Of a stretch of 64,000 bases of DNA, positions 34,649-44,412 are shown in pieces. The translations under genes and the position numbers were made by a program. This stretch comes from Actinomycetes bacterium (GTDB taxonomy: Bacteria; Actinomycetota; Acidimicrobiia; IMCC26256; PALSA-610). Below the pieces are notes generated by a model, which saw only the letters and a list, made by a program, of their open reading frames with translations, was not told where the DNA came from and made no database searches. The first letter of the stretch is position 1; each line of letters starts with the position of its first letter. Location: contig JANYBW010000046.1 in NCBI GenBank assembly GCA_025360585.1, positions 1 through 64,000 on the forward strand. Reading direction: 5' to 3'.

Positions 34649-35845
34649 TTGGAAACGGGAGCACTCAGCGACCTTCGAGTCATCGAAACCGGACAACTCC
34701 TCGCCGGGCCATTTTGCGGACAACTCCTCGCGGATATGGGCGCCGAAGTCATCAAGATTGAGCCGCCCGGTACTGGCGATCCGATGCGCGAGTGGGGCCG
34801 CGAAAAAAGCGGAGGCCAATCGCTGTGGTGGCCGGTTGTGGCGCGCAATAAGAAATCGGTGACCATCAACCTGCGCGAAGCGCAAGGCCAACAGCTGGCT
34901 CGAGAACTCATTACCGGCGCGGACGTGTTTATCGAAAACTTTCGTCCTGGAACGGTCGAGCGTTGGGGCCTCGGTTACGACGCGCTCGCGGCGTTGAATC
35001 CGCGCCTCGTGATGACCCGCGTCACTGGCTTCGGCCAAAACGGTCCGTACTCGAGCCAGCCCGGTTACGGAGCGATCGGCGAAGCCATGGGTGGGCTGCG
35101 TTACATCGTCGGTGATCCTGATCGCGCGCCGTCGCGCACGGGTATCAGCATCGGCGACACGCTCGCCGCGATGTTCGCGTGCGTTGGCACACTCAGCGCT
35201 TTACATGCACGCGAGCGCACCGGGCGCGGCCAGATCGTGGATTCCGCGATCTACGAAGCCGTACTTGGGATTATGGAAAGTTTGATTCCGGAATACGCGG
35301 TCACCGGTTACATCCGCGAACGCACGGGCGCAGTGTTGCCGAATGTCGCGCCGTCGAATATTTATCCGACCCGCGATGGTCTGATGGTGTTGATCGCCGC
35401 GAATCAGGACACCGTATTCGCGCGGCTTGCAGTGGCGATGCGACAACCGGGCCTCGCTCGCGACACTCGCTACGCGACCCATACGGCTCGCGGAGACAAC
35501 CAAGAAGAACTCGACACGTTGATTGCGCGCTGGACCGCCACGCTCGATGCCGCGCCGCTACATGAGTTACTGCTGGAACATTCGATTCCCACCGGGCGCA
35601 TCTACCGCGCCCCCGAGATGCTGGCAGATCCTCACTTCACCGCGCGCGAAGCGATCGTGCGAGTACCCCACGCAGTCTTTGGTGAGTTGCCGATGCAGGG
35701 CGTATTCCCGAAGTTGTCCGACACTCCAGGTTCGGTGCGTTGGGCCGGCCCGACCCTCGGCGAGCACACCGACGAAATCCTGGCAACCGTATTAGGCCGT
35801 ACCCCAGCCGAAATCCAAACACTGCGCAACACCAACAGCATCTAA
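34649..35845 (+). CDS. CaiB/BaiF family III CoA-transferase, 398 aa
   Basis: The start was set at TTG 34649, the codon in front of ETGALSDLRVIETG, with GGAGAGGG upstream; no ATG or GTG is suitably placed. Motifs are LAGPFCGQLLADMGAEVIKI, the phosphate-loop EPPGTGDPMREWG, and GYGAIGEAMGGLRYIVGDP with RTGISIGDTLA. The Asp near the middle (the catalytic residue of the family) is present in SIGDT. It moves CoA between acids, typically from succinyl-CoA to a branched or hydroxy acid. The product could feed the adjacent lyase. Confidence 0.92.
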   Translation: METGALSDLRVIETGQLLAGPFCGQLLADMGAEVIKIEPPGTGDPMREWGREKSGGQSLWWPVVARNKKSVTINLREAQGQQLARELITGADVFIENFRPGTVERWGLGYDALAALNPRLVMTRVTGFGQNGPYSSQPGYGAIGEAMGGLRYIVGDPDRAPSRTGISIGDTLAAMFACVGTLSALHARERTGRGQIVDSAIYEAVLGIMESLIPEYAVTGYIRERTGAVLPNVAPSNIYPTRDGLMVLIAANQDTVFARLAVAMRQPGLARDTRYATHTARGDNQEELDTLIARWTATLDAAPLHELLLEHSIPTGRIYRAPEMLADPHFTAREAIVRVPHAVFGELPMQGVFPKLSDTPGSVRWAGPTLGEHTDEILATVLGRTPAEIQTLRNTNSI

Positions 35846-35925
35846 ACCCACCTTCTGCGGTACTCACAAGGGCATTTGCACCCTCAAGAGACCACCAAAA
35901 GCAGGATTGCAGTACGGTTTGCGGC

Positions 35926-36789
35926 ATGGATCCAGTTGTGGCTCGAAAGACTTGGCGAACCCTTGAACCGATACACGGCATGGTGTATTTCGTGCCCGAG
36001 GCCCAACAACGGTACGGAGCGCTCGGGCTGCACGGCCGCAGCGGCTACTTCGCATCTCGGGCCGCGCCGATGGGAGCCGTCACAAGCGACGTTGTGATCG
36101 CGACCTTCTTCAATTTTCATCCTGCGCTCGTTCGCAGCGCGATGCAGGGCGTGTGGGAAACCGCGACCACCGCCGCAGTGAGCGCGGCTCGTCTCGAAGC
36201 AGCCGGAGCGGCGCTCCAACGAGCCTTCGGTGATCTTACAAACGCCCCACCGTTGCCAACCGTCGCGGCAATTGCAAAGCGCGCCGCGCTCGCGGCCGCT
36301 GAGCACCTCGACGGACGGCCGCTGTTCGCCGGGCATGCATCGTTGCCGTGGCCCAGTGATGAGAAACCACACCTCGTGCTGTGGCACGCCCAGAGTTTGT
36401 TGCGGGAGTTTCGCGGCGACGGCCACATCGCCGCACTCGTTGCCGAAGGCCTCAGCGGAGTCGAGGCACTCGTGTTGCACCACGCGACGGGCGAGTTACC
36501 CAAAGCCGCGTTGCAAGGAAGCCGCGCATGGCCCGATGACGAATGGGCGGCCGCGGTCGGTGCGCTCGCAAGTCGCGGGTATGTCAATGCGGACGGCAGT
36601 TTCACGGACCACGGTCGACAGCGACGTCAGTGGGTTGAGGATCGCACCGATGCCCTCGCAGTCGCGCCGTATTCGGCGATCGGCGAAGCAAGCTGCAAAG
36701 AGTTGCGCACGCTCGGCCGTCCGTTTGCGAAAGCCATAATTGACGGTGGGCTCCTCGATTTCAGTGCGTTGCTCAAACCCGTCGAGTAA
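35926..36789 (+). CDS. SCO6745-family protein, 287 aa
   Basis: The start ATG 35926 begins MDPVVARKTWRTLEPIHGMV, the usual opening of this actinobacterial family. Other matches are YFVPEAQQRYGALGLHGRSG, YFASRAAPMGAV and TFFNFHP. The C-terminal half includes DDEWAAAVGALASRGYVNAD, a winged-helix-like DNA-binding or ligand region. The function is unknown in any organism. It is not clearly in an operon with the CoA-transferase, which ends 80 bases upstream. Confidence 0.88.
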   Translation: MDPVVARKTWRTLEPIHGMVYFVPEAQQRYGALGLHGRSGYFASRAAPMGAVTSDVVIATFFNFHPALVRSAMQGVWETATTAAVSAARLEAAGAALQRAFGDLTNAPPLPTVAAIAKRAALAAAEHLDGRPLFAGHASLPWPSDEKPHLVLWHAQSLLREFRGDGHIAALVAEGLSGVEALVLHHATGELPKAALQGSRAWPDDEWAAAVGALASRGYVNADGSFTDHGRQRRQWVEDRTDALAVAPYSAIGEASCKELRTLGRPFAKAIIDGGLLDFSALLKPVE

Positions 36790-36910
36790 CCCACGATCGA
36801 CGCGGCCGCTGCAGGTTCGATCGTGGTGAACATCACCTCATCACCGATGAACTTCACGACCCGCCCGCCTCGATGGGTCACGAGGTCGTAGGCCCGGTTG
36901 CAGATTGTCG
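36790..36910 (-). pseudogene. Remnant of a class III nucleotidyl cyclase domain
   Basis: On the minus strand, about 36 codons read NRAYDLVTHRGGRVVKFIGD followed by EVMFTTIEPAAAASIV. The VVKxIGDEVMF segment with its metal Asp is the signature of adenylate/guanylate cyclase catalytic domains. The match stops on both sides, and one edge touches the stop codon of the SCO6745 gene exactly. This is an internal piece left from a deleted gene, in the 221-base gap before the amidohydrolase. Confidence 0.75.
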
Positions 36911-37010
36911 AGCGGCTCGGCTGCGAACGACCGCCGGCGTCACACCGAGCCGCGCAGCCCTGCCGTCCGGTACCGTGGGCCCCACTCGAAGCGTTTCGAA
37001 AGGTGCACCC

Positions 37011-38747
37011 ATGCATGACATCGTGATCCGCAATGGAACCATCGTCGACGGTACTGGTGCCGCCACATTCACAGCGGATATCGCAATTAGTGGCGAACAC
37101 ATTGTTGCCGTCGGCGAAGATATCGAGCGCGGCGCTCGCGAGATCGACGCCGGAGGACTTGCCGTCACGCCGGGTTGGGTGGATCTTCACACGCACTACG
37201 ACGGTCAGGTCACGTGGGATGCGGTCGTTGCGCCGTCGAGTACCAACGGCGTGACGAGCATCGTTATGGGTAATTGTGGCGTTGGTTTTGCCCCCGCCCG
37301 GCCTGACAAGCACGAGTGGTTGATTTCATTGCTCGAAGGCGTCGAAGACATCCCTGGGACCGCGCTCGCAGAAGGCCTGCCGTGGAACTGGGAGACGTTT
37401 CCCGAATACCTTGACGCGCTCGGCGCTCGTCGTTACGCGCTCGATGTTGGTACGCAGGTTCCGCACGCCGCGTTACGCACCTACGTGATGGGCGACGCGG
37501 GCGGCGATCATCTTGCGGTACCCACCGATGCCGAAATCACGACGATGGCTGATCTCTGCGAAGAAGGACTCCGTGCCGGCGCGCTCGGATTCACCACGAG
37601 TCGCACGTACGTGCACCGCACCCGAGCGGGGGAATCGATCGGCACGCTCACTGCGAGCGCCCGCGAAGTGCTCGGCATTGCCGAGGCGTTGGGCCGTGCG
37701 GGTCACGGCGTGGTGCAACTCATCTCGGACGCCTACCAATCCGCTGACGATGAACTCGTTGCTCGTGAAATTGAGCTGCTCGGAATGTTGGCGTTGGAAA
37801 TCAAAGCGCCGTTGAGTTTTACGGTGCAACAAAATGATGACACTCCCGATCGGTTTCGCGAACTCCTCGCTGCAGTCGGTTCCTGGAACGCGCAGGGGGC
37901 ACATGTACGCACCCAAGTTGGAATTCGTCCGATCGGCGTGTTGATTGGGCTGCAAGCAAGTGTCCAGCCGTTCGCGTTTTGTGAAAGTTGGCGCGAAATT
38001 GCGCTCCTACCATTCGCAGAAAAGGTCCGCAAGCTCCACGATCCCGAACTCCGTTCGCGGCTACTCGCCGAGCACGCGGCCATGAAACCCACTGGTTTCA
38101 TTCGCATTTTGCATTCTGGTTACGATCGTATCTACCCACTGAGCGATCCAGCAACCTACGAACCAAGCCCTGCGGACAGCATCGCGGGGATCGCCTCGGC
38201 CACTGGCCGTCCTGCCAATGAGGTGCTCTACGACACGCTGTTCGCGGGCACCGGCGAGGCGTTGTTGTACGTTCCCTTGTTCAACTACGCACGCGGCAAT
38301 CTCGACGATGTACACGAGATGATCACTTCACCACACGCGTTGTTCGGATTGAGTGACGCGGGCGCGCATTGCAACACGATCTGCGATGGTTCTTACCCAA
38401 CGACCGCCATTGCCCACTGGACTCGCGACCGAACTCGCGGCGCAAAGGTTCCCCTTGAATACATGGTGCATTGCCAAACGCAACGGACCGCCGCGCACGT
38501 CGGCTGGCTCGATCGCGGCGTACTCGCGCCCGGATACCTCGCGGATATCAACATCATCAATCTGGAAACACTCAACGTCAGCCCACCGCGCCTGGTCGCT
38601 GATCTCCCCGCTGGCGGTACCCGACTTTTGCAACATGCCGTCGGTTACGAAACGACCATGAAGCGCGGAACGATCACGTTCCACAACGGTGAACACACCG
38701 GCGAACTTCCTGGCATCCTGGTGCGCGGCCCACAAACGCACCCGTAA
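37011..38747 (+). CDS. N-acyl-D-amino-acid deacylase / D-aminoacylase-like amidohydrolase, 578 aa
   Basis: The start ATG 37011 has GAAAGGTG upstream. The amidohydrolase metal site starts at [12 protein letters not shown] (His-x-His); [12 protein letters not shown] carries the late catalytic Asp. The N-terminal beta region [20 protein letters not shown] and the C-terminal [14 protein letters not shown] close the composite beta-sandwich. The family includes D-aminoacylases and larger amidohydrolases of unclear substrate that are common in actinobacterial catabolic regions. It presumably removes an acyl or amide group and is followed by an aldehyde dehydrogenase after 32 bases. Confidence 0.9.
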   Translation: MHDIVIRNGTIVDGTGAATFTADIAISGEHIVAVGEDIERGAREIDAGGLAVTPGWVDLHTHYDGQVTWDAVVAPSSTNGVTSIVMGNCGVGFAPARPDKHEWLISLLEGVEDIPGTALAEGLPWNWETFPEYLDALGARRYALDVGTQVPHAALRTYVMGDAGGDHLAVPTDAEITTMADLCEEGLRAGALGFTTSRTYVHRTRAGESIGTLTASAREVLGIAEALGRAGHGVVQLISDAYQSADDELVAREIELLGMLALEIKAPLSFTVQQNDDTPDRFRELLAAVGSWNAQGAHVRTQVGIRPIGVLIGLQASVQPFAFCESWREIALLPFAEKVRKLHDPELRSRLLAEHAAMKPTGFIRILHSGYDRIYPLSDPATYEPSPADSIAGIASATGRPANEVLYDTLFAGTGEALLYVPLFNYARGNLDDVHEMITSPHALFGLSDAGAHCNTICDGSYPTTAIAHWTRDRTRGAKVPLEYMVHCQTQRTAAHVGWLDRGVLAPGYLADINIINLETLNVSPPRLVADLPAGGTRLLQHAVGYETTMKRGTITFHNGEHTGELPGILVRGPQTHP

Positions 38748-38779
38748 CCTCGCCCACTTCCCAGAAAGCGATCTCAATC

Positions 38780-40204
38780 GTGACCGACCACTCCTTACCC
38801 ATCGGCGACCAACGCGTTACAACCGGAACGTGGATCGAGGTTCGTGCTCCGTACGACAATGCCCTGTTGGGGCGAGTCCCCGCGTGTACCAGCGAGCATG
38901 TGCATCAAGCGGTAGCGATCGCAAAAAGCGTGCTCGCGCAAGGCCCGTTACCGGCATGGCAGCGCGCCGAAATCCTCGACAAAGCGGCAGTCGCGATGGC
39001 GAGCCACGTTGAGGAGTTCGCCCGGATCATCGCGGGTGAGGCAGCGAAACCGATCAAGACCGCAAGGGTCGAGGCCCAACGCGCAATCAGCACCTTTCAG
39101 TTCGCGGCCGTCGCGGCGCGTTCCCTTGCGGGCGAAATAGTGCCGATGGATGCCAGCGCGGCAGGCGCGGGCAAGCTCGCATTTACGTTGCGGGTGCCGA
39201 TTGGCATTGTCGGCGCAATCAGTCCGTTCAATTTTCCGTTGAATCTCGTCGTGCACAAACTTGCACCCGCGATCGCCGCCGGATGCCCGGTGGTCCTGAA
39301 GCCCGCCAGTCAAACACCATTGAGCGCAATTCGCTTGGTTGAAATGTTGCTCGATGAATGTGGCCTGCCCGCCGGCCATATCAATATCGTTACCGGTGGT
39401 GGTGCGACCGTCGGCAACGCGATCGTTGAGCATCCCGATATTGCCATGCTCACGTTTACCGGCTCCCCAGAAGTCGGCTGGGATATTCGGGCCAAGGCCG
39501 CTCGTAAAAAGGTGGGGCTCGAACTCGGCAACAATGCGCCGCTCATCATCGAGCCTTCGGGCGATTGGGAAACCGCGGCCGCGAAGGTCGCGGTCGCCGG
39601 GTTCAGTCATGCCGGGCAATCGTGCATCAGCACGCAACGCATTTACGTGCACGATTCACTCGTCGATCAGTTCACTGAAGCACTCGTCGATCGGGTGAAG
39701 AATCTGGTCGTTGGTGATCCAATGGATGAAGCCACTGATGTCAGCGCATTGATCAGTGTGAGTGAACGCGACCGCGTACATACGTGGGTCGACGAAGCTC
39801 GAGCATTGGGCGCGACGGTCGCGTGCGGCGGCGATATCGGCAACGATGGCATTCTCGCGCCAACAGTGCTCACCGGCGTGACACCGAACATGACTGTGTG
39901 TGCACTCGAAGTGTTCGGGCCGGTTGTCGGCATTGCGAGCTACACCGATTTCGATGACGCGTTGCGCCTCGCGAACGACACCCGTTACGGCTTGCAAGCC
40001 GCAGTGTTTACCGAAAAATTGGCGGACGCGATGAAGGCCGCTCGCACACTTGATTTCGGTGGCGTACTGATTAACGAAGTGCCGACATTCCGAGCCGACC
40101 AACAGCCGTATGGAGGTTTGCGCGACAGCGGCAACACGCGTGAAGGCCCGCACTACGCAGTCGAGGAGATGTCCGAAGCCCGCCTCATCATCTTGAACGC
40201 GTGA
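38780..40204 (+). CDS. Aldehyde dehydrogenase, NAD(P)-dependent, 474 aa
   Basis: GTG start at 38780. The cofactor region PIGIVGAISPFNFPLNLVVH, LTFTGSPEVGWDI, the general base Glu in LELGNNAPLII and the catalytic Cys in AGQSCISTQRIYV are all present. The C-terminal FGPVVGIASYTDFDDAL and GGLRDSGNTREGPHY are typical. It oxidises an aldehyde to the acid, or to an acyl-CoA in some relatives. Length and motif set fit the lactaldehyde/succinate-semialdehyde group, but I cannot choose. Its TGA overlaps the CoA-transferase start (GTGA). Confidence 0.95.
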   Translation: MTDHSLPIGDQRVTTGTWIEVRAPYDNALLGRVPACTSEHVHQAVAIAKSVLAQGPLPAWQRAEILDKAAVAMASHVEEFARIIAGEAAKPIKTARVEAQRAISTFQFAAVAARSLAGEIVPMDASAAGAGKLAFTLRVPIGIVGAISPFNFPLNLVVHKLAPAIAAGCPVVLKPASQTPLSAIRLVEMLLDECGLPAGHINIVTGGGATVGNAIVEHPDIAMLTFTGSPEVGWDIRAKAARKKVGLELGNNAPLIIEPSGDWETAAAKVAVAGFSHAGQSCISTQRIYVHDSLVDQFTEALVDRVKNLVVGDPMDEATDVSALISVSERDRVHTWVDEARALGATVACGGDIGNDGILAPTVLTGVTPNMTVCALEVFGPVVGIASYTDFDDALRLANDTRYGLQAAVFTEKLADAMKAARTLDFGGVLINEVPTFRADQQPYGGLRDSGNTREGPHYAVEEMSEARLIILNA

Positions 40205-41505
40205 CCGTGCCGGAACCTATGCTCACTGATATTCAGGCTGCGGCGGACCTGATTCGTTCGACGGATTCGCTCGGGATTCCGCTTGGGCCAGGGCAGCCGG
40301 TTGAGTTTCTGCATGCACTTGGCGCGCGGGAAGACTTCGTAAATCTGGATGTTTTTGGCGCGCTACTCGTGGATCTCTACGCGGTCTTCACGAAGCCTGG
40401 CGTGCGGTATCGCAGTGGATTCTTTGGCCCCGCGGAACGGTTCCTTGTCGATGCCGGCGCGAACGTCGAGTTCGTACCCGCGGATTTTCGACGCTTCGCG
40501 CCAATTGCCGAAAACCTCAAACCGCGAGTGATGGCCACCCTCGCAACTCCGCCCGATGCCGACGGCTATATGAGTTTGTCGCTCCACGCGGGCGCGACGG
40601 TCGCGGAGTTGCACCGGTGCGGCGCCGATCCCGATCGTGTGCTCATCATAGAAATCAACGCGAACGCGCCACGCACCCAGGGCCACAGGCTACACGAACA
40701 TCGCCTCCACGTCAGCGAAGCGAACGCGATCATCGAAAGCAGCCGCCCAATCTTCACATTGTCCGACGCACCGCCTAACGATACCGAACTTGCAATCGCG
40801 CGCCATGCGCGAGCGTTCATCCACGACGGCTCGACGCTCCAGACTGGTATCGGCGGCGTGCCGTCGCAGGTCGTGAAGCTCCTCGCGGAAAGCGACGGTG
40901 GTGATTACGGAATCCATTCGGAAATGTTCACGACGGCATTGATGATGTTGCACCAATCCGGCAAAGTCACCAATGCCCGCAAAGGCCAGTTCAATGGCGT
41001 ATCAATCACAACCTTCGCAGCCGGCACGCTCGAACTCAACGAATGGCTACACCACAACAACGACGTGCGGTTCTTACCCGTCGACATCGTGAATTCGCCC
41101 GAAATCATTAGTAAGAATCGCAATATGGTCACGATCAACGGCGCGATGGCGGTCGATCTCTATGGCCAGGTTGTCGCCGATACGATCGACGGAAAACAGT
41201 TTTCAGGCATTGGCGGCCACGAAGATTTCGTTGCGTCATCAGGGCTTTCACTCGATGATCGTTCACTCGTTTGTCTGCCGTCCACGAGCACCGTTGTTGG
41301 CACCACAATCTCGCGGATCGTGCAACACCACTCGGCGGGCTCGATCATCACCACACCGCGCCACCAACTCGATGTTGTGATCACCGAACACGGCGTCGCT
41401 GAACTTCGCGGCCGCACGGTCAAAGAACGCGCGGTTGCGTTGGCCGGGATTGCCGACGCCGGATTCCGAGACCAGCTCATTCACGTCGCGCAGCAGTTAC
41501 GCTGA
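40201..41505 (+). CDS. Acetyl-CoA hydrolase / 4-hydroxybutyrate CoA-transferase family, 434 aa
   Basis: GTG at 40201 overlaps the aldehyde dehydrogenase stop. The two-domain CoA-transferase fold is marked by LQTGIGGVPSQVVKLL, the active-site Glu in GIHSEMFTTALM, FNGVSITTFAAGTLELNEWL, and near the end VITEHGVAELRGRTVKERA. It exchanges CoA between acetyl-CoA (or similar) and an acid such as 4-hydroxybutyrate. With the dehydrogenase directly upstream it could activate the acid the dehydrogenase makes. That link is inferred from overlap alone. Confidence 0.92.
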   Translation: MTVPEPMLTDIQAAADLIRSTDSLGIPLGPGQPVEFLHALGAREDFVNLDVFGALLVDLYAVFTKPGVRYRSGFFGPAERFLVDAGANVEFVPADFRRFAPIAENLKPRVMATLATPPDADGYMSLSLHAGATVAELHRCGADPDRVLIIEINANAPRTQGHRLHEHRLHVSEANAIIESSRPIFTLSDAPPNDTELAIARHARAFIHDGSTLQTGIGGVPSQVVKLLAESDGGDYGIHSEMFTTALMMLHQSGKVTNARKGQFNGVSITTFAAGTLELNEWLHHNNDVRFLPVDIVNSPEIISKNRNMVTINGAMAVDLYGQVVADTIDGKQFSGIGGHEDFVASSGLSLDDRSLVCLPSTSTVVGTTISRIVQHHSAGSIITTPRHQLDVVITEHGVAELRGRTVKERAVALAGIADAGFRDQLIHVAQQLR

Positions 41506-41509
41506 CGCC

Positions 41510-42337
41510 ATGACTGATCTCACCAACGTTGCTGGCAAAGTGGCGCTGATCACTGGTGGCGCGAGCGGGATCGGCAGAGCGACCTGCGAACGGTTCGCCG
41601 CCGCGGGCGCGCACGTGTGTGTCGTTGATTTTGATGTCGTTGGTGCCCAGGCCGTCGCGTCTGCAATCGGTGGCATCGCGCTACAAGCCGACTGTGGAGA
41701 TCGAGTAGCCGTCGACGATACGTTCGCGCAATGCGTAGCGCAACTCGGCGGTATCGATATCGCGTATCTCAACGCCGGGATCGCCATCGGTGTCGCGGAT
41801 CTCACCCAGCTCGACGACTCCGTCTACGAACGCATCCAACGAGTCAACGTCGATGGGGTTGTTTTCGGTGCACGCGCCGCAATTCGAGCGATGGAAGCAC
41901 GCGGTGGCGGCGCGATCGTCGCCACCAGTTCCCTCGCCGGGCTCATTGCGTTTCCCGCGGATCCGATTTACGACGCGGGCAAACATTTCGTTGTGGGCTT
42001 GATGCGCAGCCTCGCGCCCACGCTTGCGCCCAAGAACATCACCGCGAACACTGTGAATCCCGGGCTCACCGATACCAACATCATCACCGCGGACGCCAAA
42101 AAATTTCTCGCCGATGTGCAGTTCCCAATCATGCCCGCGAGCCAAATCGCTGATGCTGTCTTTGAGATTGTAACCACGGGCGTCACCGGCGAATGCTGGG
42201 TGTGCCAGGCGGGGCGGCCGCCGGTCCCCTATCAATTTCGTGATGTGCCCGGCCCCCGAAGCGAGGGAGCCCAAGGCCGCCGGCCACCCGGGCTCAACAT
42301 CACCCGCGAAGGTACGTTCGGCGCTTCAGCTCACTAA
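41510..42337 (+). CDS. Short-chain dehydrogenase/reductase, 275 aa
   Basis: The start ATG 41510 lies 4 bases after the CoA-transferase stop. The motifs are TGGASGIG, LNAGIA, the Ser in IVATSSLAG and Tyr-Asp-Ala-Gly-Lys (YDAGK) as the catalytic pair. After the typical 250 residues there is a Pro/Arg-rich tail (GPRSEGAQGRRPPG) that is unusual for the family. The substrate is an alcohol or ketone, unspecified. It ends the plus-strand run of catabolic genes. Confidence 0.92.
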   Translation: MTDLTNVAGKVALITGGASGIGRATCERFAAAGAHVCVVDFDVVGAQAVASAIGGIALQADCGDRVAVDDTFAQCVAQLGGIDIAYLNAGIAIGVADLTQLDDSVYERIQRVNVDGVVFGARAAIRAMEARGGGAIVATSSLAGLIAFPADPIYDAGKHFVVGLMRSLAPTLAPKNITANTVNPGLTDTNIITADAKKFLADVQFPIMPASQIADAVFEIVTTGVTGECWVCQAGRPPVPYQFRDVPGPRSEGAQGRRPPGLNITREGTFGASAH

Positions 42338-42409
42338 AGGGCCACGACAAAGCGCCCCAAGCGAAAACGCTTCGCATCCACCGGCTGGCCGCCCCTAACC
42401 TGAATCCTC

Positions 42410-42925
42410 GTGACTGCCTCCCCGAATGACATTCCGTCCGCAGACGGGCCTTTGCACCCTGAAGTCCTCGATGCCGACCTTGGCGACGGCAAGGATGCCG
42501 AAACCATCACCTCGCCGACCAAGCTGATTCGCATCGCTTCGATGGTCCGTTCGCTGCTCGATGAAGCTCGCCGGGCTCCGCTCGATGAAGCCGGACGGCG
42601 CCTCCTTGCGGAGATCCACACCAAATCGCTCACCGAGCTCAAAGATGTTCTTTCCGAAGAACTTCGTGAGGAGCTCGCTGATGTGAGCCACCCGTTCGAA
42701 AGCGAAACCCCGACCGATTCTGAGTTGCGGGTCGCGCAAGCGCAGTTGGTTGGTTGGCTCGAAGGATTGTTCCACGGAATCCAGGCAACGCTCTATACCC
42801 AGCAGCAACTCGCCCAACGCCAATTCGAAGACATGCGATCGGGGCAAGGCCAGCTCGGCGCCGCACCCGTTCAACAAGGTGTTCCAGGTGCTGCAAACGA
42901 CGGCATGCCGGGCGCGTACCTCTAA
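42410..42925 (+). CDS. bpa: Bacterial proteasome activator Bpa, 171 aa
   Basis: GTG start at 42410. The helical core KLIRIASMVRSLLDEARRAP, AEIHTKSLTELKDVLSEEL and AQLVGWLEGLFHGIQATL matches the DUF2587/Bpa family. The protein ends in GAYL, the position of the GQYL-type tail that docks into the 20S proteasome alpha ring in Mycobacterium. Bpa forms a dodecameric ring that opens the proteasome gate without ATP. Proteasome subunits are not in this window but must be expected elsewhere in the genome. The variant tail (Ala for Gln) is worth noting. Confidence 0.93.
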   Translation: MTASPNDIPSADGPLHPEVLDADLGDGKDAETITSPTKLIRIASMVRSLLDEARRAPLDEAGRRLLAEIHTKSLTELKDVLSEELREELADVSHPFESETPTDSELRVAQAQLVGWLEGLFHGIQATLYTQQQLAQRQFEDMRSGQGQLGAAPVQQGVPGAANDGMPGAYL

Positions 42926-42947
42926 GCAACCAAACGAGATTTCTGCG

Positions 42948-44318
<1,371 letters not shown>

Positions 44319-44412
44319 ACGAACGCGCAAGGCCAGCGTCTTGCCGAGAGTGGGGCGAAATTTCACGGGCTCTAGGGCCACCGTGCCGCCGTGGGTGCGC
44401 GAGGATTGAGCC

